Shown: in pieces, positions 15,479 through 23,704 of the stretch
How the letters are laid out: each line of letters starts with the position of its first letter
Numbering within the stretch: the stretch's first letter is position 1
Assembly (NCBI GenBank): GCA_041623895.1
Contig: JBFJVZ010000033.1
Coordinates: 1 to 29,515, forward strand
Origin: JBFJVZ01 sp041623895
GTDB taxonomy: Bacteria > Planctomycetota > Planctomycetia > Pirellulales > Pirellulaceae
Length of the DNA stretch: 29,515 bases
Direction: 5' to 3'
Translations under genes and position numbers: made by a program
The notes under the pieces: generated by a model
What the model was told of the DNA's origin: nothing
The model's input: the letters and a program-made list of their open reading frames with translations, nothing else
Databases searched by the model: none

Positions 15479-16339
15479 TCAAATCATCTTTTCAATGACT
15501 TTTTGCTCGGAAACGTAGAACACGCGCCAGACGACCAAGAAGATTGCGACCGCCAGCGTCGAGACCGCCAAGTAACCGCTTGGGTCCTGCACTTGGCCGC
15601 TGATGAAGAGATCACGCGCGCCGGTCAACAGGTAAGTCATCGGGTTCCACTGAATCACCGTTTGCAGCAGTTGGTTTTCTACGTTGGGGCTGTAGATCAC
15701 CGGCGTGATGTACATCCAGAATCCCATCACGAAGGTGGCCGCCCGCTGGATGTCAGGTGACACGACTTTGATCACCGCGATGATCAAACCAATCGCCGAT
15801 CCAAGCAGCATGATGGGGATCAAGGCCAAGGGAATGAAGACCGCAGCGATACTCGGATACACTCCCAACACTGCGATGCCAACCAGCATCACCAAACACG
15901 TCAATGCGAATGCGGCCAGCGTCTCCAGCCACTGCTTGGCGATCAGCACATGGTGGGGGAAACCAACCTGGTGCACAAATCCCTGAGCGATATCCAGCAC
16001 CTTGCTCATGTTGTTATAGGACTGCATGAAGAAGCCCCAGATGGTCGTACTGATCAACACATAAGCGGGATAAGGAATGCCGACATCACCCGGTTCCAAG
16101 ATGCCGGTGGAGTTCATCAAAACCCAGGAAAGAATGCCCATGATTGGCGCCGCCAGATGCCAGCCCATGCCCAGGAACGACTTCTTGTACAGCATCAAGT
16201 AATCGCGTTTGAACAGCTGCATGATCAAATCGCGACATTCATAACAGTCGCGCATCATGCGCCGCCAAGAAGCAAGCCAGCCTTCGGTGGCCCGCTGGTT
16301 CGGTCGATAGCTGATCACGTGATGTTTGGGTTGATGCAT
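15479..16339 (-). CDS. wzm: ABC-2 type polysaccharide exporter permease Wzm
   Basis: This 286-aa membrane protein has a cytosolic N-terminus ending RDYLMLYKKSFLGMGWHLA, the coupling/amphipathic region typical of ABC2_membrane polysaccharide exporters (PF01061). About six transmembrane helices follow (near residues 60-80, 92-110, 140-160, 170-200, 205-225, 262-280). It forms the channel for lipid-linked O-polysaccharide together with Wzt. The start is ATG at 16339, 20 nt downstream of the ligase gene. Its stop codon abuts the heptamer array, so spacing to wzt is determined by the repeat number. Confidence 0.92.
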   Translation of the reverse strand: MHQPKHHVISYRPNQRATEGWLASWRRMMRDCYECRDLIMQLFKRDYLMLYKKSFLGMGWHLAAPIMGILSWVLMNSTGILEPGDVGIPYPAYVLISTTIWGFFMQSYNNMSKVLDIAQGFVHQVGFPHHVLIAKQWLETLAAFALTCLVMLVGIAVLGVYPSIAAVFIPLALIPIMLLGSAIGLIIAVIKVVSPDIQRAATFVMGFWMYITPVIYSPNVENQLLQTVIQWNPMTYLLTGARDLFISGQVQDPSGYLAVSTLAVAIFLVVWRVFYVSEQKVIEKMI

Positions 16340-16359
16340 GTCAATTATCAGAGCCGTGC

Positions 16360-19068
16360 CTAACGAAGTCTGAGTTCTGCTTCCTTCTGCAAATAGACCG
16401 GGTTGTCAGGTTCTTGCTGAAGACATCGCGCCAGTTCATTCTCAGCGGCACTGAATCGTCCGTTCTTTTGCAGAGTCATCACGTACCGAAAACGCCAGTC
16501 GCTGGCCGTTGGGTCGTTTTCCACGGCTCTCGCGAAATGAATCTCGGCTGCCTGATAGTCGCTCTTCATTTCCGCGATGCGGCCGCGGCTAAAGTGGTGT
16601 TTTGCGACATCCTGAGGGTCTGGAGTCGAGGCCAGAAAGAGTTGTTCGGCTCGCTGGAGCATCAAACTGTTTACCGCGTCGTCGTTACATAGCTCTGCAA
16701 AACGAACGTATAGATAGGGATTGTCCGGAAGTGCTTTGATGAATTCCGCCTCATCAACAAAGGGTTCAACCTCCCGCCAAAACATGTCCAAAAATTCCGG
16801 CTTCACTTCAAAAGCGCGGCGCCACAAGGAGAAAGCGATTTCCTTGCTGGGGTGGACGTACGCCAGTTTGGCAGCGTTATGCAGAGTCGGCGGGTGACTG
16901 CGGCGATATTGTTTGATCTGCTGAAAAAGCTGGTCGTTGCTGCTTGATTGCGGGATCAGGAAATCGAGCTGGATCAATAGTTCGCGAGCGGCCACATCAA
17001 GCGGGCTGGCGAGCAACGCCGCCAATCCGTTTCTTCTTGCCTCCCTGAGTTGCTTGATTCCATCCCCGGGAACTAAGGATGCCAGTGCTGATTCGCGTTC
17101 AGCCGGATCGCGGGCGTAGAAAACCGCTCGCAGAACTCGTTGGTCCGAATTACGCCAGGCGTGCTCACGTGATTTGGATTCGAGGGATGCTCGAACTACC
17201 GCGCCGCGATAAGCCAGGATTCGCCATCTGGCCAAAGCTAACTGCGCTTCCGAATCAGTGGATCCGTCCAGTTGCTCAAGTCGCGGATCCAGCGACATCA
17301 AAGTTGCCGTCTGTTGGCGCTGGAATTGTTGCCCAGTGCGAGCCCAATAGTCGACTTCTGCCCGGGCTTTGGCGTCGTTGATAAGCACGCATAGAAACGC
17401 CAGCAGCAACACCGCCAGGACGGGATTGACGAATCTGAACAGGAAAAGCCTGAGGATTGGTTCCGGAATTTTCACCAGGATCGAGCTTTCCGCGCGCCGA
17501 GTCTCACGCTGCTTTCGCCGACTGGTTTTGATTCGCTGCTTGACCCGAACTCTGCGCCGCGAGCTATGGGATTGCCGATCGGCATGCCCCAGAACAATCC
17601 CCAGCAGCACTGCGGCGGTTAAATAGTTGGCGGGCAAGAGTGCGCCAAAATCAAAAAATTGTGAGACGCCGAGCGAGGCAATCAGATAACTGCCGGCAAA
17701 AGTAACAGCGGTTGCTGTCGTCGAATCTTTCACGTTGGCCAATCGTCGCAACGCCGCCAGCAACACGATCGTGCCCAGAATCAGCAACAACGGTAACCAC
17801 AAACCGCCTTCGACCATCATTTCCAGATAAAGATTGTCTGCGTTTTGAAACCAGACACCGGGGCTATGTTGCTGGTAGGGCAAATATGCGTAACGGTATG
17901 CCCCCAGGCCGGCACCAGCGGGCAGATATCGCCAAACTGCCGGTAGGGCATCTCGCCAGTGCTGCCATCGCGCTGTTTCTGAGAAATCTTCTTCCACAAG
18001 ACTGGATGTTCGATTGCTGACCTGGTCAAACGCTCCGGCCAATGCCAGTACAGCGAACAACAACACCATGGCTGTGCCAGCGGTAGCCAGGAAGAACTTA
18101 GTTTGCCGTTGGGACACAGCCAGGATTGCCGCGGCGACAACTCCGGCGGCCACGCCCAGCATTCCTCCGCGGCTGCCACTGATGCAGATTCCGGCAAGAA
18201 TCAAACCGGAGACCCCTAACAGGAAGATAATCGGCGTGTCCATGCAATTGATGAACTGTCGGATCCGCTGTTGTGCGGCTTCAAGCAATGTTGCGCTGTC
18301 GAAGTCAAAGCGGTCGTCCCAGGGCCGAAGTTGTCTTTGCTGCCGGTAACGCCAAACTAAACAACCGAGCGTGGCCGCGATGGATAAATTCAGATACAGG
18401 GCTGCATTGTTACGATTGACGAAGGTTGAAAAGGATTGGACAACTTCGTTCTGTGCCTGCACCATATGGTTGTTGTCTGGACGAATTCTTCCCGCGATTC
18501 CAATGAATGAAATGGCGGCTCCGAAGATGGCCAGCGCGAATAACGCAACAGCCAATCGATTTTTGCTGTTGAACGTGCAGACGGAGGCGACGCAGAAAGT
18601 GGCGAATAGAATGGGGATCAGACAAACGCTCAGTGTTCGCGAGGGGGAAACACTGATGGATGCAGACGGCGCGGCAAGGTTTTGCAAATGCGGCGAGTCG
18701 TACTGCTTTGCTTCCTCCCGCAAATAGTCTGGAATCTCCTTCATGTAGGCGGCCCCCGATCCTCGCGACAGGATCGATACGACGCCGCCCGGAAAACGGA
18801 AAGTCTGCAACAAGCCTCCTGCTGCCACCAGCAGCGCGACGCTGACCAGCATCGCAGTCAGCGGACGGCGACTACGCCCAAAACACCACTCTGGAACGGT
18901 CAATAACAGCAGCGCGACTGCTGAACAGCCAAGTGCCCACTGTGACCAGGGCAGCACTCCGCCGTAATCCAAAGCGACAAGAAAGAGGGCGGGCAGAAGA
19001 ATGATCATCCGCATCATGGCAAATACTGCCAAGATCCGATGACGATACGACTTGCGATGTTTACTCAT
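16360..19068 (-). CDS. O-antigen ligase-like membrane protein with TPR tail
   Basis: This large, 902-aa protein has an N-terminal membrane domain with about eleven to twelve hydrophobic helices (residues 15-510). It contains the Wzy/WaaL (PF04932) signature: LPAGAGLGAYRYAYLPYQ, then QNADNLYLEMMVEGG. The family usually has His before Asn (AHN); here it is Asp (ADN). A basic linker (~520-550) and one more helix (~558-575) lead to a helical region. The C-terminus (about 820-902) holds TPR-like repeats such as YQAAEIHFARAVENDPT. Likely roles are ligation of the chain to the lipid A core or, less likely, polymerisation. It sits between the sugar-nucleotide genes and wzm. The start is ATG at 19068. 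Confidence 0.85.
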   Translation of the reverse strand: MSKHRKSYRHRILAVFAMMRMIILLPALFLVALDYGGVLPWSQWALGCSAVALLLLTVPEWCFGRSRRPLTAMLVSVALLVAAGGLLQTFRFPGGVVSILSRGSGAAYMKEIPDYLREEAKQYDSPHLQNLAAPSASISVSPSRTLSVCLIPILFATFCVASVCTFNSKNRLAVALFALAIFGAAISFIGIAGRIRPDNNHMVQAQNEVVQSFSTFVNRNNAALYLNLSIAATLGCLVWRYRQQRQLRPWDDRFDFDSATLLEAAQQRIRQFINCMDTPIIFLLGVSGLILAGICISGSRGGMLGVAAGVVAAAILAVSQRQTKFFLATAGTAMVLLFAVLALAGAFDQVSNRTSSLVEEDFSETARWQHWRDALPAVWRYLPAGAGLGAYRYAYLPYQQHSPGVWFQNADNLYLEMMVEGGLWLPLLLILGTIVLLAALRRLANVKDSTTATAVTFAGSYLIASLGVSQFFDFGALLPANYLTAAVLLGIVLGHADRQSHSSRRRVRVKQRIKTSRRKQRETRRAESSILVKIPEPILRLFLFRFVNPVLAVLLLAFLCVLINDAKARAEVDYWARTGQQFQRQQTATLMSLDPRLEQLDGSTDSEAQLALARWRILAYRGAVVRASLESKSREHAWRNSDQRVLRAVFYARDPAERESALASLVPGDGIKQLREARRNGLAALLASPLDVAARELLIQLDFLIPQSSSNDQLFQQIKQYRRSHPPTLHNAAKLAYVHPSKEIAFSLWRRAFEVKPEFLDMFWREVEPFVDEAEFIKALPDNPYLYVRFAELCNDDAVNSLMLQRAEQLFLASTPDPQDVAKHHFSRGRIAEMKSDYQAAEIHFARAVENDPTASDWRFRYVMTLQKNGRFSAAENELARCLQQEPDNPVYLQKEAELRLR

Positions 19069-19144
19069 TTAAGTAATCGCAAGCCCAGTCCGTTGGTATC
19101 AGACGAATCCATTGCATCTTCGGCAACGTGTCAACCTATGCCAG

Positions 19145-20053
19145 TCAACCGCCGCTACTGGAATTCGAGGACTTGAGGGCGGGGTCTGAACGGCACCAGT
19201 TTTTCAGAGAGACTTCGATGGCCTCACGTACCGGAAGTAATTTGATTCCGGTGCTGAGGATTTTTGAATTGTCTAAAACACAATTTGATCGCGGCGTGAC
19301 CGCTGCTTTCCGCATAAAGTCCTGTTCGTCCTGGAAGAATCTGTATTCACGTCCCGGTGTCAGGTGCTGCACGAGCATTGATACGATCTCACGAGTCGTG
19401 ATCGCGCCGCCGTTGGTGACATTGTAGATTCCCGTAGGCACACGCTTGCTCCAGCACTCCCAAGCTGCGCGAACGAACTCATCTAAATGCGAGATCGAAT
19501 TGGTAGCGTCAAGTAAGTATTTGTAGGTCTGCAGCTTGAACAGATAATTTCGCGGTGCAGACTCGTGGTTGAACGGGATCCGCAATCGCCAAACATAAAT
19601 GTTTTCTGCACCATCCAGGCACTCTTCGCCCAGCGCTTTACAGCCCGAATAGAAGCTGCAGTTGTTGGATCGGAAACAAAAGTTCGGAGCGTCTTGCTCA
19701 GTGAATCCTTTTCCATCAACACGAGTACCGGTGTAGATGCAACCTGATGAGACGTGTCCCCAGGTCAAATCACAGTGCTCGCACGCCTCGCGGACGATAC
19801 CCGGCAGCACTGCGTTTCCCAATAGACAGTCGGCCTTAAACTTCTCGCAAGCATCGACATTCGGTTTGCCGGTGTAGCCGGCAGCGTTGATCAGGAAAGT
19901 CGCTCCGCTATCGCGAATCAACTTGATCAGGTTTTCTCGCCGGCTGTAGTCGACGTCGCGCCGCGAAATCCCGGCATATCCAACGCCGATCCGATCGAAA
20001 TATCGCGCGAAGGCGCCACCGACATACCCACTGGATCCGAGTAATAGAATCAT
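19145..20053 (-). CDS. NAD(P)-dependent epimerase/reductase resembling plant NRS/ER and RmlD
   Basis: This 302-aa short-chain dehydrogenase/reductase has GSSGYVGGAF (6-15) as the dinucleotide loop, NAAGYTGKPNVDACE (56-70), SSGCIYTGT (102-110) and catalytic Tyr-x3-Lys YSGCK (135-139). These, plus RIPFN, PRNYLFKL and APRSNxxLD-like TPRSNCVLD, follow the pattern of plant rhamnose-synthase epimerase/reductase (UER1/NRS-ER). That enzyme performs 3,5-epimerisation and 4-reduction of a 4-keto-6-deoxy sugar nucleotide. Here it is coupled (ATGA) to gmd, so the likely substrate is GDP-4-keto-6-deoxymannose, giving a GDP-6-deoxyhexose (fucose or rhamnose type). This is inference; a dTDP-rhamnose reductase role is the alternative. 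Confidence 0.8.
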   Translation of the reverse strand: MILLLGSSGYVGGAFARYFDRIGVGYAGISRRDVDYSRRENLIKLIRDSGATFLINAAGYTGKPNVDACEKFKADCLLGNAVLPGIVREACEHCDLTWGHVSSGCIYTGTRVDGKGFTEQDAPNFCFRSNNCSFYSGCKALGEECLDGAENIYVWRLRIPFNHESAPRNYLFKLQTYKYLLDATNSISHLDEFVRAAWECWSKRVPTGIYNVTNGGAITTREIVSMLVQHLTPGREYRFFQDEQDFMRKAAVTPRSNCVLDNSKILSTGIKLLPVREAIEVSLKNWCRSDPALKSSNSSSGG

Positions 20054-21033
20054 CTAGACAGTAATCGCTTGCGGTCGTGCTGAACCATTAATTGAGCCAA
20101 TTCCTGGAGTTTCACTTCGGCCTGCCAACCAAGCTGAGCTTTTGCCTTGCTGGCATCTCCAACCAGCTTTGCCACCTCCGTGGGCCGCATGTACCGTTCG
20201 TCCTGCACCACATAGTCGCGCCAATCAAGTTGGACCGATTCAAAGGCTGCGGTCAGAAAATCGCGGATGGTGTGAGATGTTCCTGTCGCCAGAACAAAGT
20301 CTTCGGGTTGGGGTTGTTGCAGCATCCGCCACATCGCATCAACGTACTCGGGTGCAAATCCCCAGTCGCGTTGACTCTCCAGGGATCCAAGACGCAATGT
20401 TTTTTCAAGCCCCAGCGCGATTGCCGCCGCCGACCGCGAAATCTTGCGAGTCACAAACGAATCGCCCCGACGCGGAGATTCATGGTTGTAGCAAATAGCA
20501 TTGCAGGCAAACAAATCAAACGAATCTCGATACACCGAAACCATGCTGGTGGCGAACACTTTGGCCACGCCATAGGGTGTCACGGGTCGCATCGGTGTTT
20601 GCTCGTTCTGGGGCGCTTGGGTAGGACGCCCGAAGATTTCGCTACTGCTAATGTGCAGTAAGCGGGGTGATTTGGGGAGGTCGCGAATGATCTCCAGCAA
20701 CTTCAATGTCCCCATCGCGGTGAACTGGCAGGTCGACTCAGGAATTTGAAAGCTGACTCCCACGTGACTTTGGCCGGCCAGGTGATAAACCTCGTCTGGT
20801 TCCGACTTCAATAGGATGCGGCGGATGGTGGTGTTGTCATCCAGATCGGCGTAGTGCAGGAACAATCGTTCGTTGAAGATCTCTGGATCGTTGAACATCG
20901 CGTCCAACCGCGTCCGCTGGATCGAACTGGTGCGGCGAACGAGTCCGTGAACGGTGTAGCCTTTGTCAAGCAACAATTCCGTCAAATAAGAACCGTCTTG
21001 ACCTGTGATGCCGGTAATTAGAGCTGCAGGCAC
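20050..21033 (-). CDS. gmd: GDP-mannose 4,6-dehydratase
   Basis: This 327-aa protein starts at GTG 21033 (MPAALITGITGQDGSYLTEL, TGxxGxxG at 7-14). Gmd-specific LVRRTSSIQRTRLD follows, then SSSEIFG and the catalytic YGVAK. The NHESPRRGDSFVTRKI segment is diagnostic of GDP-mannose dehydratases, as is the RDWGFAPEYVDAMW stretch. It converts GDP-D-mannose to GDP-4-dehydro-6-deoxy-D-mannose. It overlaps the reductase gene by 4 nt (ATGA). The 54 nt upstream holds no recognisable promoter. Reaction assignment is confident from family motifs. Confidence 0.96.
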   Translation of the reverse strand: MPAALITGITGQDGSYLTELLLDKGYTVHGLVRRTSSIQRTRLDAMFNDPEIFNERLFLHYADLDDNTTIRRILLKSEPDEVYHLAGQSHVGVSFQIPESTCQFTAMGTLKLLEIIRDLPKSPRLLHISSSEIFGRPTQAPQNEQTPMRPVTPYGVAKVFATSMVSVYRDSFDLFACNAICYNHESPRRGDSFVTRKISRSAAAIALGLEKTLRLGSLESQRDWGFAPEYVDAMWRMLQQPQPEDFVLATGTSHTIRDFLTAAFESVQLDWRDYVVQDERYMRPTEVAKLVGDASKAKAQLGWQAEVKLQELAQLMVQHDRKRLLSR

Positions 21034-21086
21034 GTGATTGTTGAACGTGATTGTGGAGGAACGCGAAACTGCTGAATAGACTTGGC

Positions 21087-22364
21087 TTAAACTGCAGCTG
21101 CAACAGCCACCAAATCACGGTCGTACGCAGACGCGACCTCTAGCAGCATGTCAGCAAACTGGGCGGTAACGACGCTTCGATCATAAGCGCCGAGCGCCAA
21201 TTGGCGGGCCCGCCGACCCATCGCATCTCGAGTGGATGAATCCCCTGCGGCTTCCGCCACGGCGGCAGCGACCGCGGTGGCGTTTCCCGGCGGGCAACAC
21301 CAACCCAACCGTTCTCGGTGGACGACTTCCCGCAAATCGGTGGCTGTCGGAGTAATCGCAAGCACGGGCCGGCCAGCAGCGAGAATTCCATACAATTTGC
21401 TCGGGCACAAACAGCCGGTGATACTTTCGTGCATCGAAACGACGTGCAGATCCGCTGCGGATAAACTGTTGCTCAGCTCACTCCGCGGCTGATAGGGCAG
21501 AAACCGAATTCGGTCACCAATCAAGGAACCTGCCTGGCACTCAAGGTCGCGGCGGGCAGCGCCATCACCGACTAAGGTCAGGACCGCATGTTCCGGCCAG
21601 AGCGGATCTTCCACGGCGGCCAGCAGCAGATCCAGTTGCTGTGTCAGACCCATGTTGCCGCTGTGCATGACGACAAATCGATCTTGCAGGTCATGGCTCT
21701 TCAGGAAACTCAATTCGTGTTTAGGACGAGGCTGAATCAGGTCACAGTCGGCCCAATTGGGGATGACGGAAATCCGCTGGTGTGTGATTCCCCAAGGCTC
21801 CGCCTGTAGCCGCCGGCGCATGCAGTGGCCCAGCACGACCACCCGATCAGCCTGCCGGTAAGCGGTTCTCAAACGCCGTCGAATCCGTTGGGTGATCCAA
21901 CTATTTCGCGCTCGATTCGTTTCCACGGCAACATCGGGGTAAATGTCTTGCAAATAACAAACATGCTTGGCGTGAAGTCGGCCAGCGTGCTGATCAGCGA
22001 CGATCGGCAACAGGAACGGATCCGTTTCACTGACGATCACGTCCGCATCGAGTTGCGTGCGGCGCAGATAACGTGAGGTAGCGTGTGCAAATGAGACAAG
22101 ATTCAGCAACCGGCCTGCTGGAAAACGCTTGGGGCACTGAGTATGCGAGAGACGATGAATCGTGACGCCGTTACGAACTTGACGGCCGATTCTTGTGTAT
22201 CGCGAGCCCTCCGGCGGACTGTTGGGTTGTCCGCAGACCACATGTACGTCAAATGAACTGCTCAGGTCCTCGCATAAATCGGCCAGCAATTGCCCCGTGG
22301 CCTCACTGTCCGGCCAAAAACAGCGATTCAAAAAGACGACGCGAGGGTGCGTTGCATGCGTCAC
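21087..22364 (-). CDS. Glycosyltransferase family 4, WcaI/WbuB-like
   Basis: This 425-aa GT-B enzyme has FLNRCFWPDSEATGQLLADL (10-29), the pattern of the WcaI/WbuB group, which acts early in chain assembly. YLQDIYPDVAVE, VMHSGNMGLTQQLD, LTLVGDGAARRDLE and CPSKLYGILAAGRPVLA (the nucleotide-sugar site) follow. It starts with GTG at 22364 in a GTGA overlap with the upstream epimerase stop, so the two are coupled. The C-terminal ~60 residues are alanine-rich. Donor sugar unknown. Confidence 0.9.
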   Translation of the reverse strand: MTHATHPRVVFLNRCFWPDSEATGQLLADLCEDLSSSFDVHVVCGQPNSPPEGSRYTRIGRQVRNGVTIHRLSHTQCPKRFPAGRLLNLVSFAHATSRYLRRTQLDADVIVSETDPFLLPIVADQHAGRLHAKHVCYLQDIYPDVAVETNRARNSWITQRIRRRLRTAYRQADRVVVLGHCMRRRLQAEPWGITHQRISVIPNWADCDLIQPRPKHELSFLKSHDLQDRFVVMHSGNMGLTQQLDLLLAAVEDPLWPEHAVLTLVGDGAARRDLECQAGSLIGDRIRFLPYQPRSELSNSLSAADLHVVSMHESITGCLCPSKLYGILAAGRPVLAITPTATDLREVVHRERLGWCCPPGNATAVAAAVAEAAGDSSTRDAMGRRARQLALGAYDRSVVTAQFADMLLEVASAYDRDLVAVAAAV

Positions 22365-23341
22365 GGTAAGGTAAGGTTACGCGCCCATTCATAGTTCGTT
22401 TTGTACCAATCGACCGAGCGATTGAGTCCTTCGTCCAAATCAATCTCAGGTGTCCAAGCAAGCAGTTTGTTGGCTTTGCTGATGTCGGCCATCGTGACTG
22501 TCATGTCAGCCTGATGAAATGGCTTGAATTCGATTCGCGCCTTCTTGCCCAAGCAATGTTCCAATTTGCTGATCACGGAGTTCAAGGATACCGGCTCGTT
22601 GCCACCACCAAGGTTCACGACTTCGTAACCCATTGGCTTGAGTGCCAGAATTGTTCCTGCCGCGATGTCGTCGACGTAAGTGAAGTCGCGGGCTTGCTCG
22701 CCGTCTCCAAACAATTCGATCGGCGTGCCTTCGTCTATCCATTTGATGAACCGAAATATCGACATGTCAGGTCGGCCGGCCGGACCGTAAACGGTGAAGT
22801 AGCGGCAAATCGATACATCGATTCCATGCAGATAATGGTAGGTATAGGCCATCACCTCCGCCGCTTTCTTCGAAGCGGCATAAGGAGAGATCGGCGTGTT
22901 GACCGGCAACGATTCACTGAACGGCATCGGTTGTCCCGCGTACAACGATGATGTCGATGCCAGCACATACTTATTGATCTCATGTGCCCGCATTTGCTCC
23001 AGCAAATTGAGACTGCCGATCGCGTTGGTCGTCATGTAGACATGAGGATTTTCGATGCTGTAGCGGACTCCCGCACGAGCAGCCAGATTTAAGACCGCGG
23101 CAAAGTCGTACTTTGAAAACAATGTCTCCAGCGCCCCCCTGTCCTCAATATCAGCATGCACAAAGTCGAATGCCTGCGACTGAAGTTGTGCCAGGCGATA
23201 TCGTTTGAGCGAAACATCGTAGTAATCGTTCAGGTTGTCGATGCCCACGACGCGATGTCCCATGGCAATCAATTTCGATGTTACTTGGGAACCAATAAAA
23301 CCGGCGCAGCCAGTGATCAAGTAGGTGTGGTTCGTTGACAC
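22361..23341 (-). CDS. UDP-glucuronate 4-epimerase-like NAD-dependent epimerase
   Basis: This 326-aa extended SDR has TGCAGFIGS (10-18), GIDNLNDYYDVSLKRYRL (33-50), LAARAGVRYSIENPHVYM, catalytic YAASK (154-158), RYFTVYGPAGRPDM and GEQARDFTYVDDI. The N-D-Y-Y-D and AGVRYS motifs and the GPAGRPDM segment identify the GalE-like UDP-glucuronate 4-epimerase clade (GAE/WcvA/Cap1J). It would supply UDP-galacturonate. The start is GTG at 23341. It is the first gene after a 363-nt gap with palindromic sequences and so may begin a new transcription unit. Confidence 0.87.
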   Translation of the reverse strand: MSTNHTYLITGCAGFIGSQVTSKLIAMGHRVVGIDNLNDYYDVSLKRYRLAQLQSQAFDFVHADIEDRGALETLFSKYDFAAVLNLAARAGVRYSIENPHVYMTTNAIGSLNLLEQMRAHEINKYVLASTSSLYAGQPMPFSESLPVNTPISPYAASKKAAEVMAYTYHYLHGIDVSICRYFTVYGPAGRPDMSIFRFIKWIDEGTPIELFGDGEQARDFTYVDDIAAGTILALKPMGYEVVNLGGGNEPVSLNSVISKLEHCLGKKARIEFKPFHQADMTVTMADISKANKLLAWTPEIDLDEGLNRSVDWYKTNYEWARNLTLP

Positions 23342-23704
23342 GGATAAACTTTCGCCGGTGTAAAGCTTTTTTGATCAGGGAAGATGGGGTTTGCTGGAAA
23401 TCTGTGCAGACTTCGTCCACGTGGGTGACATTCTTGAGAAAAAGCCACCCGACACGAATCAGGACGGAAATATCATCCAACGGTTGACCGGCATCAAAGC
23501 TACCGATTTGCCGTCAAGTGGTGAGACCTTCGCCAAGAACGCCTCAGTGCGGAAAGAATGAACGATGTCCAGAATACTGACAAGGTTAACCTGGGTAAGG
23601 TACGTGCATTTTACCCCCGCTATACCTACCTACTTAGACCGCGGTGACCAGGGCAAGCCCGCTTTGCAGTGTCGCAGGGAGTCGCCGAAAGATGGGGAAG
23701 TTGG
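23342..23704. other. Intergenic gap between the WecA-like and epimerase genes
   Basis: This 363-nt gap has no minus-strand gene. A plus-strand frame, 23391-23561 (TTG start, 56 codons), is open and reads LLEICADFVHVGDILEKKPP and on to KNASVRKE, without ATG or ribosome-binding site. It could be a gene remnant or chance. Palindromes near 23583-23616 may be regulatory. No T-rich terminator is seen. Confidence 0.5.
23583..23616 (-). promoter_or_regulatory. Possible operator/promoter region upstream of the epimerase operon
   Basis: A perfect 10-bp palindrome aggttaacct (23583-23592) is followed by GGGTAA...TTACCC (23593-23598 and 23611-23616, 12-nt spacer). Read on the minus strand, TAAAAT (23608-23613) resembles a -10 box, but the -35 position is poor. 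The start would lie about 265 nt upstream of the GTG at 23341. This is suggestive only. Confidence 0.22.

Noticed and set aside
20092..20661. 189-codon plus-strand frame opposite gmd
   Set aside because: Antisense to gmd, cysteine/histidine-rich without motif; shadow.
23151..23480. 109-codon minus-strand frame upstream of and overlapping the epimerase
   Set aside because: It overlaps the epimerase in another frame, and no domain or ribosome-binding site is seen.
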